Assembly (NCBI RefSeq): GCF_022664455.2
Contig: NZ_JAKRKC020000001.1
Coordinates: 3,601,001 to 3,665,000, forward strand
Length of the DNA stretch: 64,000 nucleotides
Origin: Actinomadura luzonensis
GTDB taxonomy: Bacteria > Actinomycetota > Actinomycetes > Streptosporangiales > Streptosporangiaceae
Direction of reading: 5' to 3'
The notes below the pieces were generated by a model. That model saw nothing but the letters and a program-made list of their open reading frames with translations. It was not told the origin of the DNA and did no database searches. The position numbers were made by a program, and so were the translations under genes. Of the stretch, positions 42,575-50,758 are shown one piece after another (position 1 is the stretch's first letter; every line of letters starts with the position of its first letter).

Positions 42575-42646
42575 GTGACGACGACTGTTCGCGTGCCGTT
42601 CTCCGCGTCCTCATACCTTCCCGCCGGGCGCCCGCCGCCGACCTGA
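42575..42646 (+). CDS. Possible 23-residue leader peptide upstream of RIO kinase
   Basis: A GTG-started frame of 23 codons (begins MTTTVRVPFSASSYLPAGRP) ends 44 bp before the kinase start. AGGGAGG lies seven bases before the GTG, a better ribosome site than that of the kinase itself. The peptide is proline-rich at its end (RPPPT). It may be a regulatory leader or a small protein. No experimental or family support. Confidence 0.4.
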   Translation: MTTTVRVPFSASSYLPAGRPPPT

Positions 42647-42690
42647 GCCGATCGGCGCCCGGTGGGGCTCACACCTGGAGTCATCCCACC

Positions 42691-43569
42691 GTGCCGAAGC
42701 ACTCGCAACACCGCCGCCGCGGCAAGTACGCCCTCGACGAAGACGACCTCGCCTGGCTGGAGAGCGCCCCCGAGCCGGAGCCGTCCGACGACGGCCCTCC
42801 CGAGGGCGACCGCTGGTCCACCTGGGACCAGAGCACCCCCACTGAGAAGGGGCCGCGCCCGTACCCGGACTGGCTGGTCACCGAGCTGGCCGCCGTCGAC
42901 ACCGAGCACGGCCTGCTCAAGACCGGCAAGGAGGCCGACGTCCACCTGATCTCCCGGGGCGTGCCCGGCACCGGCCGGGTCTGCCTGCTGGCGGCCAAGC
43001 GGTACCGCTCAGCCGACCACCGGCTCTTCCACCGCGACTCCGGCTACCTGGAGGGCCGCGCGACCCGCAAGAGCCGGACGAACCGGGCCATGGCCCACCG
43101 CACCGCGTTCGGCAGGCAGATGATCGCGGCGCAGTGGGCGGTGGCGGAGTTCGGGGCGTTGTGCCGGTTGTGGGAGCTCGGGGTGCCGGTGCCGTACCCG
43201 GTGCAGATCCTCGGGACGGAGATCCTGCAGGAGTTCGTCGGCACGCCCGACGGGTACGCCGCGCCGCGGCTGGCGCAGGTGTCCGACGGGCTCGGCGACC
43301 TGTGGGAGCAGCTCGTCGAGGCCATGGTGACGCTGGCCGGGCAGGGGCTGGCGCACGGCGACCTGTCGCCGTACAACCTGCTGGTGCACGAGGGCCGGCT
43401 GGTGATCATCGACCTGCCGCAGATCGTGGACGTGATCGCGCACCCGGCCGGGCCGGCGTTCCTGGAGCGCGACGCCCGCAACGTGGCGACCTGGTTCGCG
43501 GCCAGGGGCGTCGCCGCGGCCGACCCGGACGCGCTCGCGGCGCTGCTGCGGCGCGAGGCCGGCCGGTGA
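42691..43569 (+). CDS. RIO-type serine protein kinase
   Basis: 292 residues. An acidic N-terminal tail leads into KTGKEADVHLIS (flexible ATP loop) and CLLAAKRYRSADHRLFHRD. The catalytic loop HGDLSPYNLLVH and metal site LVIIDLPQIVDV are the RIO1 signatures. It lacks the activation segment of ordinary Ser/Thr kinases, as expected. GTG start, ribosome site GGAG about 11 bases upstream. Bacterial RIO kinases have no agreed role. A possible leader peptide precedes it. Confidence 0.92.
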   Translation: MPKHSQHRRRGKYALDEDDLAWLESAPEPEPSDDGPPEGDRWSTWDQSTPTEKGPRPYPDWLVTELAAVDTEHGLLKTGKEADVHLISRGVPGTGRVCLLAAKRYRSADHRLFHRDSGYLEGRATRKSRTNRAMAHRTAFGRQMIAAQWAVAEFGALCRLWELGVPVPYPVQILGTEILQEFVGTPDGYAAPRLAQVSDGLGDLWEQLVEAMVTLAGQGLAHGDLSPYNLLVHEGRLVIIDLPQIVDVIAHPAGPAFLERDARNVATWFAARGVAAADPDALAALLRREAGR

Positions 43570-43658
43570 AGATCCACAGGACACGGTGAGGCCGCCGGGC
43601 TCGCCGGGAACAGGACCGTTCCTGTCTCATCGTCGATGGACGCCGGGAGGGAAAAGGG

Positions 43659-44234
43659 ATGAATGATGATGAAGCGCCGCCCGCGCGGGAGGACCAGGAG
43701 TATCTGGACCCCGTTCTGCGGCAACACCCCTTCATGCGGCGGCAGTTGGAGCTGGGACCGGACATGACCCGGCTGTCACGCTGGGGCGATGATCACCCCG
43801 ACCTCCTCGGCGGCCTCTGGTGGGACAACACCGCCACGCCGGAGGGCATGACGATGTGTCTGGGTGTCGTTGGTGACGTCGCTGCGGTGGCCGCGCAGGT
43901 CCGCCGCTTGCTCGCCCACCCTGAACACCTCAGGGTGATCGCGCAACGTCACCCCTTGCGCGAGCTGCGACGTCTGCAGGAGACCATCAGCGACGATGAG
44001 GCCGCCCGCTGGCAGGCGCTCTGGGATTCCGGGGAATGCGCCTCCGAGGAGGAGTTCTGGCGCCGCATGAGGGCCGGCCCTCTTGTCGTGGGGGTCGGTG
44101 TCGAACAGGAGATCAACAAGGTCGGGGTGGGTGTCGCTCCACGCGACCGCGCCTTCGCCGCCGCGCTCCTCGACCGGTACGGGACAGATCGCGTCCATGT
44201 TCATTGGGACAGACTGGAGGAGATGTGGTTCTAG
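43659..44234 (+). CDS. Hypothetical protein with atypical codon use
   Basis: 191 residues, acidic and soluble; I do not recognise it. Features are GGLWWDNTATPEGMTMCLGVVGD in the middle and a C-terminal half with GPLVVGVGVEQEINKVGVGV and DRVHVHWDRLEEMWF. GGGAGGGAAAAGGG precedes the ATG. The first codons (AAT GAT GAT GAA) and other codons ending in A or T are more frequent than in neighbours, hinting at recent acquisition. It could belong to the large group of immunity-like small proteins, but no toxin gene is adjacent. Confidence 0.7.
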   Translation: MNDDEAPPAREDQEYLDPVLRQHPFMRRQLELGPDMTRLSRWGDDHPDLLGGLWWDNTATPEGMTMCLGVVGDVAAVAAQVRRLLAHPEHLRVIAQRHPLRELRRLQETISDDEAARWQALWDSGECASEEEFWRRMRAGPLVVGVGVEQEINKVGVGVAPRDRAFAAALLDRYGTDRVHVHWDRLEEMWF

Positions 44235-44351
44235 GCGGAGCGACACCTGCGACTCCAGCCGCGAGCCGGCGGGGCTGCGGCGGGTGTGCTCCCGGGCGCA
44301 GCGCGGCAGCAGCGGGCGGCGGGCGGCGTCAGCGGATCGTGAGCGAGCAGG

Positions 44352-45137
44352 TCAGCGGGAAGGCCCGGGACGGCCGAGGTCGGCGAGCAGGTCGTCGAGG
44401 GCCTTGGTGAGGGCCGCGGCGTTGGCTGGGCCGAACCAGGTGGTGCGGATGCGCTCGTTGCTGCCGTTCGGGGTCTCGTGGTCGGCGGCGAGCCGGTGCA
44501 GGCTGCGGGTCCCGTCGGCCAGGGAGCGCCCGACGTCGTGGAACAGGCCGCGGACGTAACGCTCGGCCTGGGCGGCGGGCACGCCGTGACCGGCGGCCCA
44601 CTCGCTGAGCGTGACGAGGTAGCGGTAGTGGGTGGTGAGCGTCGCCGTCAGCGCGGAGAAGACGTCGAAGATGGCCTCGTCCTCGACCGGGAGGGCGCCG
44701 CCGAGACGGCCGAAGAAGGCGTCCACGGCCGGGTGCGGCGGGCACGTCACCGTGACGGAGGCGCGTTCGCGGACGGGCGGCAGGGGGATGGCCCGCACCA
44801 GGGCCGCCTCGGTGGCGAGGAGGCCGCGCAGCTCGGCGGTGCCGACGCCGGCCATCACGTTGACCACGATCCTGTCCGGGGGCACGCGCAGGCCGGACAG
44901 CGCCTCGTGCCGCTGCGCGGGGCGCACGGCGACGATCACCAGCCCGGCGCGGTCCACCACCTCCTGGTTGCCGGCGCACACGCGGACGTTGCCGTGCCGC
45001 TCGGCCAGCCCGGCGGCCGTCGCGGCGCCGCGCGGCGACAGGAACACCTCCGGCGCCCGCCCGTCGCCCCCCTCGCACAGGCCCTCCACGATGGCCCGCC
45101 CGATCTCGCCCACTCCGATGACGCCGACGCTCTCCAT
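44352..45137 (-). CDS. Pyrroline-5-carboxylate reductase-like protein
   Basis: 261 residues. Rossmann loop GVIGVGEIG at about 5-13, then VIVAVRPAQ and VNVMAGVGTAELRGLL. The C-terminal helices end with ETPNGSNERIRTTWF, which resembles the ProC family segment HETPGGLNE. The central proline-binding helix motif is divergent, so it may reduce another imine. It is not in an operon with proline genes. GAGGAAG precedes the start. Confidence 0.85.
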   Translation of the reverse strand: MESVGVIGVGEIGRAIVEGLCEGGDGRAPEVFLSPRGAATAAGLAERHGNVRVCAGNQEVVDRAGLVIVAVRPAQRHEALSGLRVPPDRIVVNVMAGVGTAELRGLLATEAALVRAIPLPPVRERASVTVTCPPHPAVDAFFGRLGGALPVEDEAIFDVFSALTATLTTHYRYLVTLSEWAAGHGVPAAQAERYVRGLFHDVGRSLADGTRSLHRLAADHETPNGSNERIRTTWFGPANAAALTKALDDLLADLGRPGPSR

Positions 45138-45163
45138 ACAGCACTTCCTCCTCGGTCACCTGA

Positions 45164-45823
45164 TCATGACGCGGCGATCCGGGCCAGGCGGCCGGCGAGG
45201 TCGGCCGGCCGCGACAACATCACCATGTGGCCGCCGGGCATCTCCTCAGGGACGAGCCCGAGCCGCTCCTCGGCGTGGCGGCGCACGAAGGCGGGCGGGA
45301 AGAGACGGTCGTCGCGGCAGAGCAGGTACGTCGTCGGCACGTCGGGCCAGGCGGCCAGCGGCCACGGCTCGCGGCCCGCCCGCTCCATGCTCATGCCCGC
45401 CGCGAGCGCCCGGTCGTGGGCCGCCACCCGCTCGGCCAGCTCGCGCGGGACGTCGTGCCAGTAGAGCTCGTTGTCGTCGTCGATGCCGGACGGGGGCCGG
45501 CCGCTGCGTTCCCACCAGTCGTCGGGGCTCTCGCCCGGGCTCGGGATCATGGCGGTGACCAGCACGAGCGCGGCGGCGTCGAGGCGCGCGCAGACGAGCG
45601 GGCCCACGAAGCCACCCCAGGAGTGGGCCACCACGACGGGCCGGCGGCGCTCGCCGACCGCCCGGGCCACGGCGTCCGCGTAGTCCCAGAGCGTGGCGTC
45701 CGGGTCGTGCACGGGCAGGTCAACGGCGACGGTGTCGTGCCCGCGGCCGCGCAGCTCCGCTTCGAGCAGGTGCCAGTCGTAGGCGCTGCCGCCGCCGCCG
45801 TGGATGAGAGCGAAGGTCGTCAT
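45164..45823 (-). CDS. Alpha/beta hydrolase (EstC/RsbQ-like)
   Basis: 219 residues. Oxyanion strand ALIHGGGGSAYDW, nucleophile elbow AHSWGGF, acid in LCRDDRLFPP and base in PGGHMVMLSRP. The ATG overlaps the TetR stop (ATGA), so both proteins are co-translated. Small lid and length match the EstC-like esterase group. Substrate unknown. Confidence 0.92.
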   Translation of the reverse strand: MTTFALIHGGGGSAYDWHLLEAELRGRGHDTVAVDLPVHDPDATLWDYADAVARAVGERRRPVVVAHSWGGFVGPLVCARLDAAALVLVTAMIPSPGESPDDWWERSGRPPSGIDDDNELYWHDVPRELAERVAAHDRALAAGMSMERAGREPWPLAAWPDVPTTYLLCRDDRLFPPAFVRRHAEERLGLVPEEMPGGHMVMLSRPADLAGRLARIAAS

Positions 45824-46452
45824 GACGGTGCTGACCGGCCGGGCGGCGAGAACTCATCGGCGGCGGGCGCGCCGCCCGGGGGCGGCAGGACGCGGCGCAG
45901 CGGGCGCATGCCCTCCTCGACGTAGTCGGCGATGGGGCGGTCGCCGCCGTCGAGGTACCACTGCTCCAGCGCGGCGAAGTAGCCGAAGACGAGGGCGTTG
46001 GCGATCACGCGGGCCTGCGTCGGCGTGACCGCGGCGGCCTCCGCGACGAGCGGGGTGACGCGCCCGCCCGCGCGGTCGAGCGTGGCGCAGACGGCCTCGC
46101 GGACGGACGGCTCGGCGAAGAAGTAGCGGACCCGGCGCCAGGGGCCCTTCGCGCGGCCGCCCTCCGGCGCGCTCTCGTAGGCGCGGACGGCGCGGAGCAG
46201 GCTGCCGATGGGGTCGCCGGGGTCCAGGTGCTCCCTGAGCGCTTCCGGGCTCATCACGTCGAACTCGTCGGCGACGACGATGCCCTCCTTGGTGCCGAAA
46301 TAGCGGTACACCGAGGACGGCGACACCTCGGCCGCGGCCGCGATCTCCTCGATCGTGACCGCCGCGAAGCCGCGCTCGTCGAACAGGTCGAGGGCGCGTT
46401 CCTGGATGTCGCGCATGGCCTTCAGCCGCCGGCGTTCGCGAAGCCCGCTCAT
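45820..46452 (-). CDS. TetR-family transcriptional regulator
   Basis: 210 residues: HTH about 14-60 (ERALDLFDERGFAAVTIEEI, then VSPSSVYRYFGTKEGIV); helical C-terminal domain with LEQWYLDGGDRPIADYVEEG. It is followed by the hydrolase in the same operon and is divergent from a membrane protein/deazaflavin-reductase pair. Repeated GTGACTCTCAC sequences fill the gap between them and are its likely operators. Confidence 0.92.
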   Translation of the reverse strand: MSGLRERRRLKAMRDIQERALDLFDERGFAAVTIEEIAAAAEVSPSSVYRYFGTKEGIVVADEFDVMSPEALREHLDPGDPIGSLLRAVRAYESAPEGGRAKGPWRRVRYFFAEPSVREAVCATLDRAGGRVTPLVAEAAAVTPTQARVIANALVFGYFAALEQWYLDGGDRPIADYVEEGMRPLRRVLPPPGGAPAADEFSPPGRSAPS

Positions 46453-46467
46453 GCCGGCAGCCTATCA

Positions 46468-46539
46468 GACAGTGACTCTCACTTGACAGCCGCTATCCCC
46501 TAAGCTCATAGTGGCAGTCACTCTCACAAGACAGTGACT
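46468..46539. promoter_or_regulatory. Repeated TetR-type operator sequences
   Basis: GACAGTGACTCTCAC (46468 onward) and a second block with AGTCACTCTCACAAGACAGTGACT (from 46516) share GACAGTGACT and CACTCTCAC. Within the second block AGTCACT and AGTGACT form an inverted repeat with a 10-bp spacer. The region separates the TetR-hydrolase operon from the divergent pair at 46562, so one regulator could govern both. Confidence 0.7.
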
Positions 46540-46561
46540 CCCTTTGACTTGCGGAGGGCTC

Positions 46562-46993
46562 ATGCCACGCGATCGGATCCCCCTGGCGCTCATGTACGCG
46601 GGAGCGGGGCTCACGGCGTTCGCCGCGATCTTCCCGTTCGTCGACCGCGCCACGACCACCGTCCTGGCCGACCACGTCAGGGCGGGCTACCCGGCCTACG
46701 ACGGCGCCGCGATCGACGCCGCCGTGGGCGCGTACCTGGCGATCCTGGCCGTCGTCGGGGCGCTGGGGCTGCTCGGCTGGCTCGGCGCGATCCTGGCGGT
46801 GCGCGCCGGCAAGCGCTGGGCCACCTGGGCGGCGGGCGCGCTGCTGGTGATCGCGATCGGCGTCGCGGTGGCCGCGCTGACCGTCCGCGACACCTCGGGC
46901 GACGTCGGGCTCGCGCCACTGCTGGGCTGGCTGCTGGTCCTCCCCTGCGTGCCCGGCCTGGCCGCCGTCGTGCTGCGGGCCAGGACGGCGTGA
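46562..46993 (+). CDS. Small integral membrane protein
   Basis: 143 residues with four predicted helices: residues about 10-30, 53-78, 85-108 and 118-138. I recognise no family. GGAGG is close before the ATG at 46562. The stop overlaps the deazaflavin reductase start (GTGA), and the gene is divergent from TetR across repeated operator sequences. Confidence 0.78.
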   Translation: MPRDRIPLALMYAGAGLTAFAAIFPFVDRATTTVLADHVRAGYPAYDGAAIDAAVGAYLAILAVVGALGLLGWLGAILAVRAGKRWATWAAGALLVIAIGVAVAALTVRDTSGDVGLAPLLGWLLVLPCVPGLAAVVLRARTA

Positions 46994-47505
46994 CGCGCCG
47001 CCCCCTCGCCCGCACCCTCGCGGCGCTGAAGCGCGCGACGTACCGGGGCGGGCGGCCGGGCGCGCTCATGCGGCTGGTGAACCGGCTCGACGCCCTGCTG
47101 TACGGCGCCGGGCGGCTGTCCCCGCGCAACGGCGCGGTGCTGCGGGTGACGGGACGCGGCAGCGGCGAGGTCACGCCGGTCCCGGTCGCCGTGGCGTCCT
47201 GGCGCGGCGCCGAGTACCTGGTGTCGATGCTCGGGCCGGAGGCGAACTGGGTGCGCAACGTCCGGGCCGCCGGCGGCGCGGCCGTGCTGCGCCGCCGGGG
47301 CCGCGACACCCCGGTGCTGCTGGAGGAGGTGCCGCCCGAGGGCCGCGCCGAGATCCTGCGCCGCTACCTCGCCGCCGCCCCCGGCGCGCGGCCGCACCTC
47401 GGGCTGGGGCCCGCGGCCCCGCCGGCGGAGTTCCGGCGCATCGCGCCCCGCCACCCCGTCTTCCGCATCCACCTCCGCGTCCCCGAGCATCCGGCCGGAG
47501 CCTGA
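46990..47505 (+). CDS. Deazaflavin (F420)-dependent nitroreductase-family protein
   Basis: 171 residues of the Ddn/FDOR-A type: GNGAVLRVTGRGSGEVTP-like strand (here NGAVLRVTGRGSGEVTPVPV), then YLVSMLGPEANWVRNVRAAGG, which is the F420-binding signature (GxxxxxxWVRNV). It is coupled by GTGA to the membrane protein upstream, so the two form a TetR-controlled unit. The reductant is probably F420H2. Natural substrate unknown. Confidence 0.87.
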   Translation: MTRRPLARTLAALKRATYRGGRPGALMRLVNRLDALLYGAGRLSPRNGAVLRVTGRGSGEVTPVPVAVASWRGAEYLVSMLGPEANWVRNVRAAGGAAVLRRRGRDTPVLLEEVPPEGRAEILRRYLAAAPGARPHLGLGPAAPPAEFRRIAPRHPVFRIHLRVPEHPAGA

Positions 47506-47640
47506 TCGTGCCGTCCGCCCCTGCCGCCGGCCGCCCCCGCGGCGGCCAGGCGCGGGCACGGCCGGCGCCCTGGGGCTGCTGGTGATCCGGGTGGTGACCG
47601 GGTCGCCGAGGTGGCCCCTCACCTCGGCCCGGCCGCACTG

Positions 47641-47655
47641 TCAGGTCAGGTCAGG
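47641..47655. repeat. 5-bp tandem repeat TCAGG spanning a stop codon
   Basis: Three copies of TCAGG. The gene-proximal copy (47651-47655) contains the complement of the TGA that ends the remnant gene at 47651-47899. Confidence 0.9.
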
Positions 47656-47899
47656 GCGACATGAACATCGGGTTGTCGTGGCACGTCGCGTCCGGGCGGC
47701 GGCGCACCGACGAGATCGTGTCACCGAACTGCCACTGCGGCTCGTGCAGGTCCACGAAGCTCTGGCCCGGCAGGATGCAGTACGAGCGGCCGCGGTAGGT
47801 GTCGTGCTGGTACACGACCCAGGCGACGACGTCCTGGTTGGTGATGGAGCTCGCTCGGTCGCCCCCGGCCCCGGCGATGTTGGCGTTGGCGTTCCAGCC
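47651..47899 (-). pseudogene. Remnant of a secreted crystallin/I36-inhibitor-like protein
   Basis: One minus-strand frame reads, from GWNANANIAGAGG, through VVAWVVYQHDTYRGRSYCIL, PGQSFVDLHEPQWQFGDTIS and ends DNPMFMSP. The Tyr/Gly-rich beta pattern followed by GDTISSVRRR is like beta/gamma-crystallin or peptidase-inhibitor I36 domains. The frame is open upstream to about 48025 but has no start codon and no signal peptide, so the 5' end seems lost. The rest of the 530-bp gap (47506-47640 and 47900-48035) has no gene I can support. The 112-residue frame on the same strand is a shadow. Confidence 0.5.
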
Positions 47900-48035
47900 T
47901 GTTCCATCCCGTTCCGTCCCGGCTGTCCTGGCGGGCCGGACCAGGTCGCGAGGGCCCAGGCGGGTGACCCTCTTCGCATCAGCGACTTCGGCGGGGCGGG
48001 CGTAATGTTCGGCGGCCGGGAGCGATCTTCATGGC

Positions 48036-48779
48036 ATGGACCACTCGCCGGTCGCCGGCACCAGAACCCGCTGGGGACGGGGCACGCTCGCCGAGATCGC
48101 GCTCCTGCTGATCGTGCTGCTGATCTTCAGCTGGGTGCACGCCCGCGTGGGGACGGACGCCGCGGTCGCCACGGCCAACGCGCTGACCCTGCAGTCGGTG
48201 GAGCGGACGCTGCACCTCGACATCGCGCTCGGCGTGAACCGGTGGCTCACCGAGCACCCGGCCCTCATCATGCCGGCGGTCCTGTACTACCGGCTCTACT
48301 ACGTCGTGATCCTCGGCGTGCTGGTGTGGGTGTACGTCCGGCACGCCGAGGTCTACCTCACCGTGCGCCGGACGCTCGTCGCGATGCTGCTGCTCGTGCT
48401 GCCCGTCTACTGGGCGGTGCCCATGTCGCCCCCGAGGTTCGCCCTGCCGGGGGTCGTCGACATCCTCGCCGGGCACGACCCGTTCGGCGCCCACACCGGG
48501 CAGACGGCCGGCGCGAGCGTGTACTCGGCGATGCCCAGCATGCACGTGGGCTGGTCGCTGTGGTGCGCGTTCGCCGCCTGGTGCGCGCTGCGCGGCTCGC
48601 ACCCGCGGCTGGCGTGGCTGCCGTGGCTGTTCCCGCTCGGCATGGTGGCGGTCGTGCTCGCCACGGGCAACCACTACGTCCTCGACATCGCCGGCAGCCT
48701 CGTGCTGCTGGCCGCCGCGATCGCCGCCGCCACGGCGTGGGGCCGCCTCGCCGGGCGGCGCCGCCCCCGAGCGGGGTGA
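48036..48779 (+). CDS. PAP2-family membrane phosphatase/inositol phosphotransferase-like
   Basis: 247 residues with about six helices. The second catalytic block is SAMPSMHVGWSLW and the third is TGNHYVLDIAGS, the His and His-Asp pattern of the PAP2_3 (Aur1-like) group. A first block is seen near WAVPMSPPRF. These enzymes transfer or remove lipid-linked phosphate at the membrane. The ATG at 48036 is used; one at 48031 is out of frame. Confidence 0.87.
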   Translation: MDHSPVAGTRTRWGRGTLAEIALLLIVLLIFSWVHARVGTDAAVATANALTLQSVERTLHLDIALGVNRWLTEHPALIMPAVLYYRLYYVVILGVLVWVYVRHAEVYLTVRRTLVAMLLLVLPVYWAVPMSPPRFALPGVVDILAGHDPFGAHTGQTAGASVYSAMPSMHVGWSLWCAFAAWCALRGSHPRLAWLPWLFPLGMVAVVLATGNHYVLDIAGSLVLLAAAIAAATAWGRLAGRRRPRAG

Positions 48780-48819
48780 CGCCGTCCGACCACCCGCCGG
48801 CGGTGTCTAGGGTGGTTCC

Positions 48820-49650
48820 GTGCCGATCCACGAGACCCGCCGTGACCAGTTGCGAGAGTTCCTGCGCGCCCGACGGGAGGCGCTGCGCCCGGCCGACGTC
48901 GGCCTGCCCGACGCGGGCCGCCGCCGCACCCCCGGCCTGCGCCGGGAGGAGGTGGCCGTGCTCGCCGGCGTCGGCGTGTCCTGGTACACGTGGCTGGAGC
49001 AGGGGCGCGACATCAAGGTCTCCGACGCCGTGCTCGACGCGGTCGGCCGCGCGCTTCTGCTGGACGACGCGGAGCTGTCCCACCTGTACGTGCTGGCCGG
49101 GCTCAACCCGCCGGAGCCCGCCGGCCTGCCGGGCGCGCCGGTCGGCGACCAGCTCCGCCACGTGCTCGACGGCTGGATGCCGAACCCCGCGCACGTCCTG
49201 GACCGGCACTACGACCTGGTGGCGATGAACGACGCCGCGCGGGCGGTGTTCGGCTTCGACGAGGACGTGAGCAACTGCATGGTGGCCTTCTTCACGCACC
49301 CGGTGTACCGTGGCCGGTTCACCTCGTGGCACGAGTTCGCCCCCGACATGGTGGCCGACTTCCGCGCCGCCGCCGCCCGCCATCCCGGCGACCCGGCCTT
49401 CGGGCGCATCGCGGCCGAGCTGCGCGCGGCCAGCCCCGAGTTCGCCGAGCTGTGGGGGCGGGCCGAGGTCCGCTCCCGCTCGCAGGGCACCAAGGCGATC
49501 ACCCACCCCGTGGCGGGCGACCTCGTCTTCGAGTACTCGCTGTTCCGGCTGCCCGACCGCGCCGACCTCAACATCGTGCTGCACACCCCGCACCCCGGCA
49601 CCGGCACGAAGGAGAAGGTGGAGAGCCTGGTGGTGGCACACCCAGGATGA
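48820..49650 (+). CDS. MmyB-type XRE transcriptional regulator
   Basis: 276 residues: HTH (LREFLRARREALRPADVGLP, RRTPGLRREEVAVLAGVGVS, WYTWLEQGRDIKVSD) and the MmyB ligand domain (ADFRAAAARHPGDPAF, then the beta region ending VLHTPHPGTGTKEKVESL). GTG start at 48820. It is followed after 44 bp by a quinone oxidoreductase on the same strand, its probable target. It is the second such regulator-oxidoreductase pair in the window. Confidence 0.92.
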   Translation: MPIHETRRDQLREFLRARREALRPADVGLPDAGRRRTPGLRREEVAVLAGVGVSWYTWLEQGRDIKVSDAVLDAVGRALLLDDAELSHLYVLAGLNPPEPAGLPGAPVGDQLRHVLDGWMPNPAHVLDRHYDLVAMNDAARAVFGFDEDVSNCMVAFFTHPVYRGRFTSWHEFAPDMVADFRAAAARHPGDPAFGRIAAELRAASPEFAELWGRAEVRSRSQGTKAITHPVAGDLVFEYSLFRLPDRADLNIVLHTPHPGTGTKEKVESLVVAHPG

Positions 49651-49694
49651 GCTGACACTGCCTGTCCCCGGGCCGTCCCGCCACGATGGACGGC

Positions 49695-50657
49695 ATGAGA
49701 GCGATCACCATCCCCGCCTTCGGCGACGCCGACGTCCTCCGCCTCGACGAGGTCGAGACCCCCGAGCCCGGCCCCGGCCAGGTCTCGATCGCGGTGTCCC
49801 ACGCCGGCGCCAACTTCGCCGAGATCCTCTACCGGCAGGGCGTCGTGGACGTGCCGCTGCCGTTCGTGCCCGGCATCGAGGTGTCCGGCCGCGTCCTGGC
49901 GGTCGGCCCCGGCGTCGAGGGGCTGCGCCCCGGCCAGCCCGTCGCCGCGCTGACCATCGTCGACAGCGGCGGCTACGCCGAGGTCGTCACCACGGCCGCC
50001 GAGCTGGTGGCGCCGCTGGACGGCACCGGGCTCGGCCTGGACGTGGCGGCGGCGCTGCCGTCCAACAGCACCACCGCGTTCCTCGTGCTGGACCGGGTGG
50101 CCCGCATCGAGCCGGGCGAGAGCGTGCTGGTGCACGCCGCCGCCGGCGGCGTGGGCAGCCAGCTCGGCCAGGGCGCCCGCCTGCTCGGGGCGGGCCGCGT
50201 CGTGGGCGCCGTCGGCAGCCCCGCCAAGATCGAGGCGGCCAGGTCGTTCGGCTACGACGAGGTCGTGCTGCGCGAGCAGGTGGCCGGGGCGGGCACCTTC
50301 GACATCGTGGTGGACATGGTCGGCGGCCCGGCCCGGCGGGCAAGCCTGGACCTGCTCGCGCCGATGGGCCGGATGGTGGTGATGGGCAACGCCTCCGGCG
50401 CGGCCGACGTCGCGCTGCCGGCCAACGAGCTGTGGTTCACCAACAAGACGGTCTCCGGGTTCAACCTGGCCGCCTTCGCCGCCGCCTTCCCCGCGCAGGC
50501 GGGCCTGGCGCTGCGCCGCGCGGTGGCCGCCGCCGGGCGCGGGGACCTGCGGGTGCGCACCGAGACGCTGCGGCTGGAGCAGGCGGCGCAGGCGCACCGG
50601 CGCATCGAGTCGGGCGCCACCACCGGCAAGCTGGTGCTCGCGGTCGGGGCGGCCTGA
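49695..50657 (+). CDS. Zeta-crystallin-type NADPH quinone oxidoreductase
   Basis: 320 residues, MDR superfamily without catalytic zinc ligands. N-terminal GroES-like fold (VSHAGANFAEILYRQG, PFVPGIEVSGRV), cofactor loop AAAGGVGSQLGQ, and late FDIVVDMVGG and GKLVLAVG. The NADPH-type loop is inferred. The ATG at 49695 is preferred over 49686 by fit to the family. It follows the MmyB regulator. Confidence 0.92.
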   Translation: MRAITIPAFGDADVLRLDEVETPEPGPGQVSIAVSHAGANFAEILYRQGVVDVPLPFVPGIEVSGRVLAVGPGVEGLRPGQPVAALTIVDSGGYAEVVTTAAELVAPLDGTGLGLDVAAALPSNSTTAFLVLDRVARIEPGESVLVHAAAGGVGSQLGQGARLLGAGRVVGAVGSPAKIEAARSFGYDEVVLREQVAGAGTFDIVVDMVGGPARRASLDLLAPMGRMVVMGNASGAADVALPANELWFTNKTVSGFNLAAFAAAFPAQAGLALRRAVAAAGRGDLRVRTETLRLEQAAQAHRRIESGATTGKLVLAVGAA

Positions 50658-50758
50658 ACACCGCACATCACATGGGTGCAACAGTTGCCGATCGCCCTTG
50701 CCTCCCGTCCCGCCCTGCCCCGAAGGTCTAGGGAGCAAGCGGGGAAGGGGGCCGGGGG

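Noticed and set aside
47641..47979. A 112-codon minus-strand gene with Thr/Ser/Arg-rich product
   Set aside because: Another minus-strand frame in the same place reads as a beta-rich domain with cysteines, so this one is the shadow.
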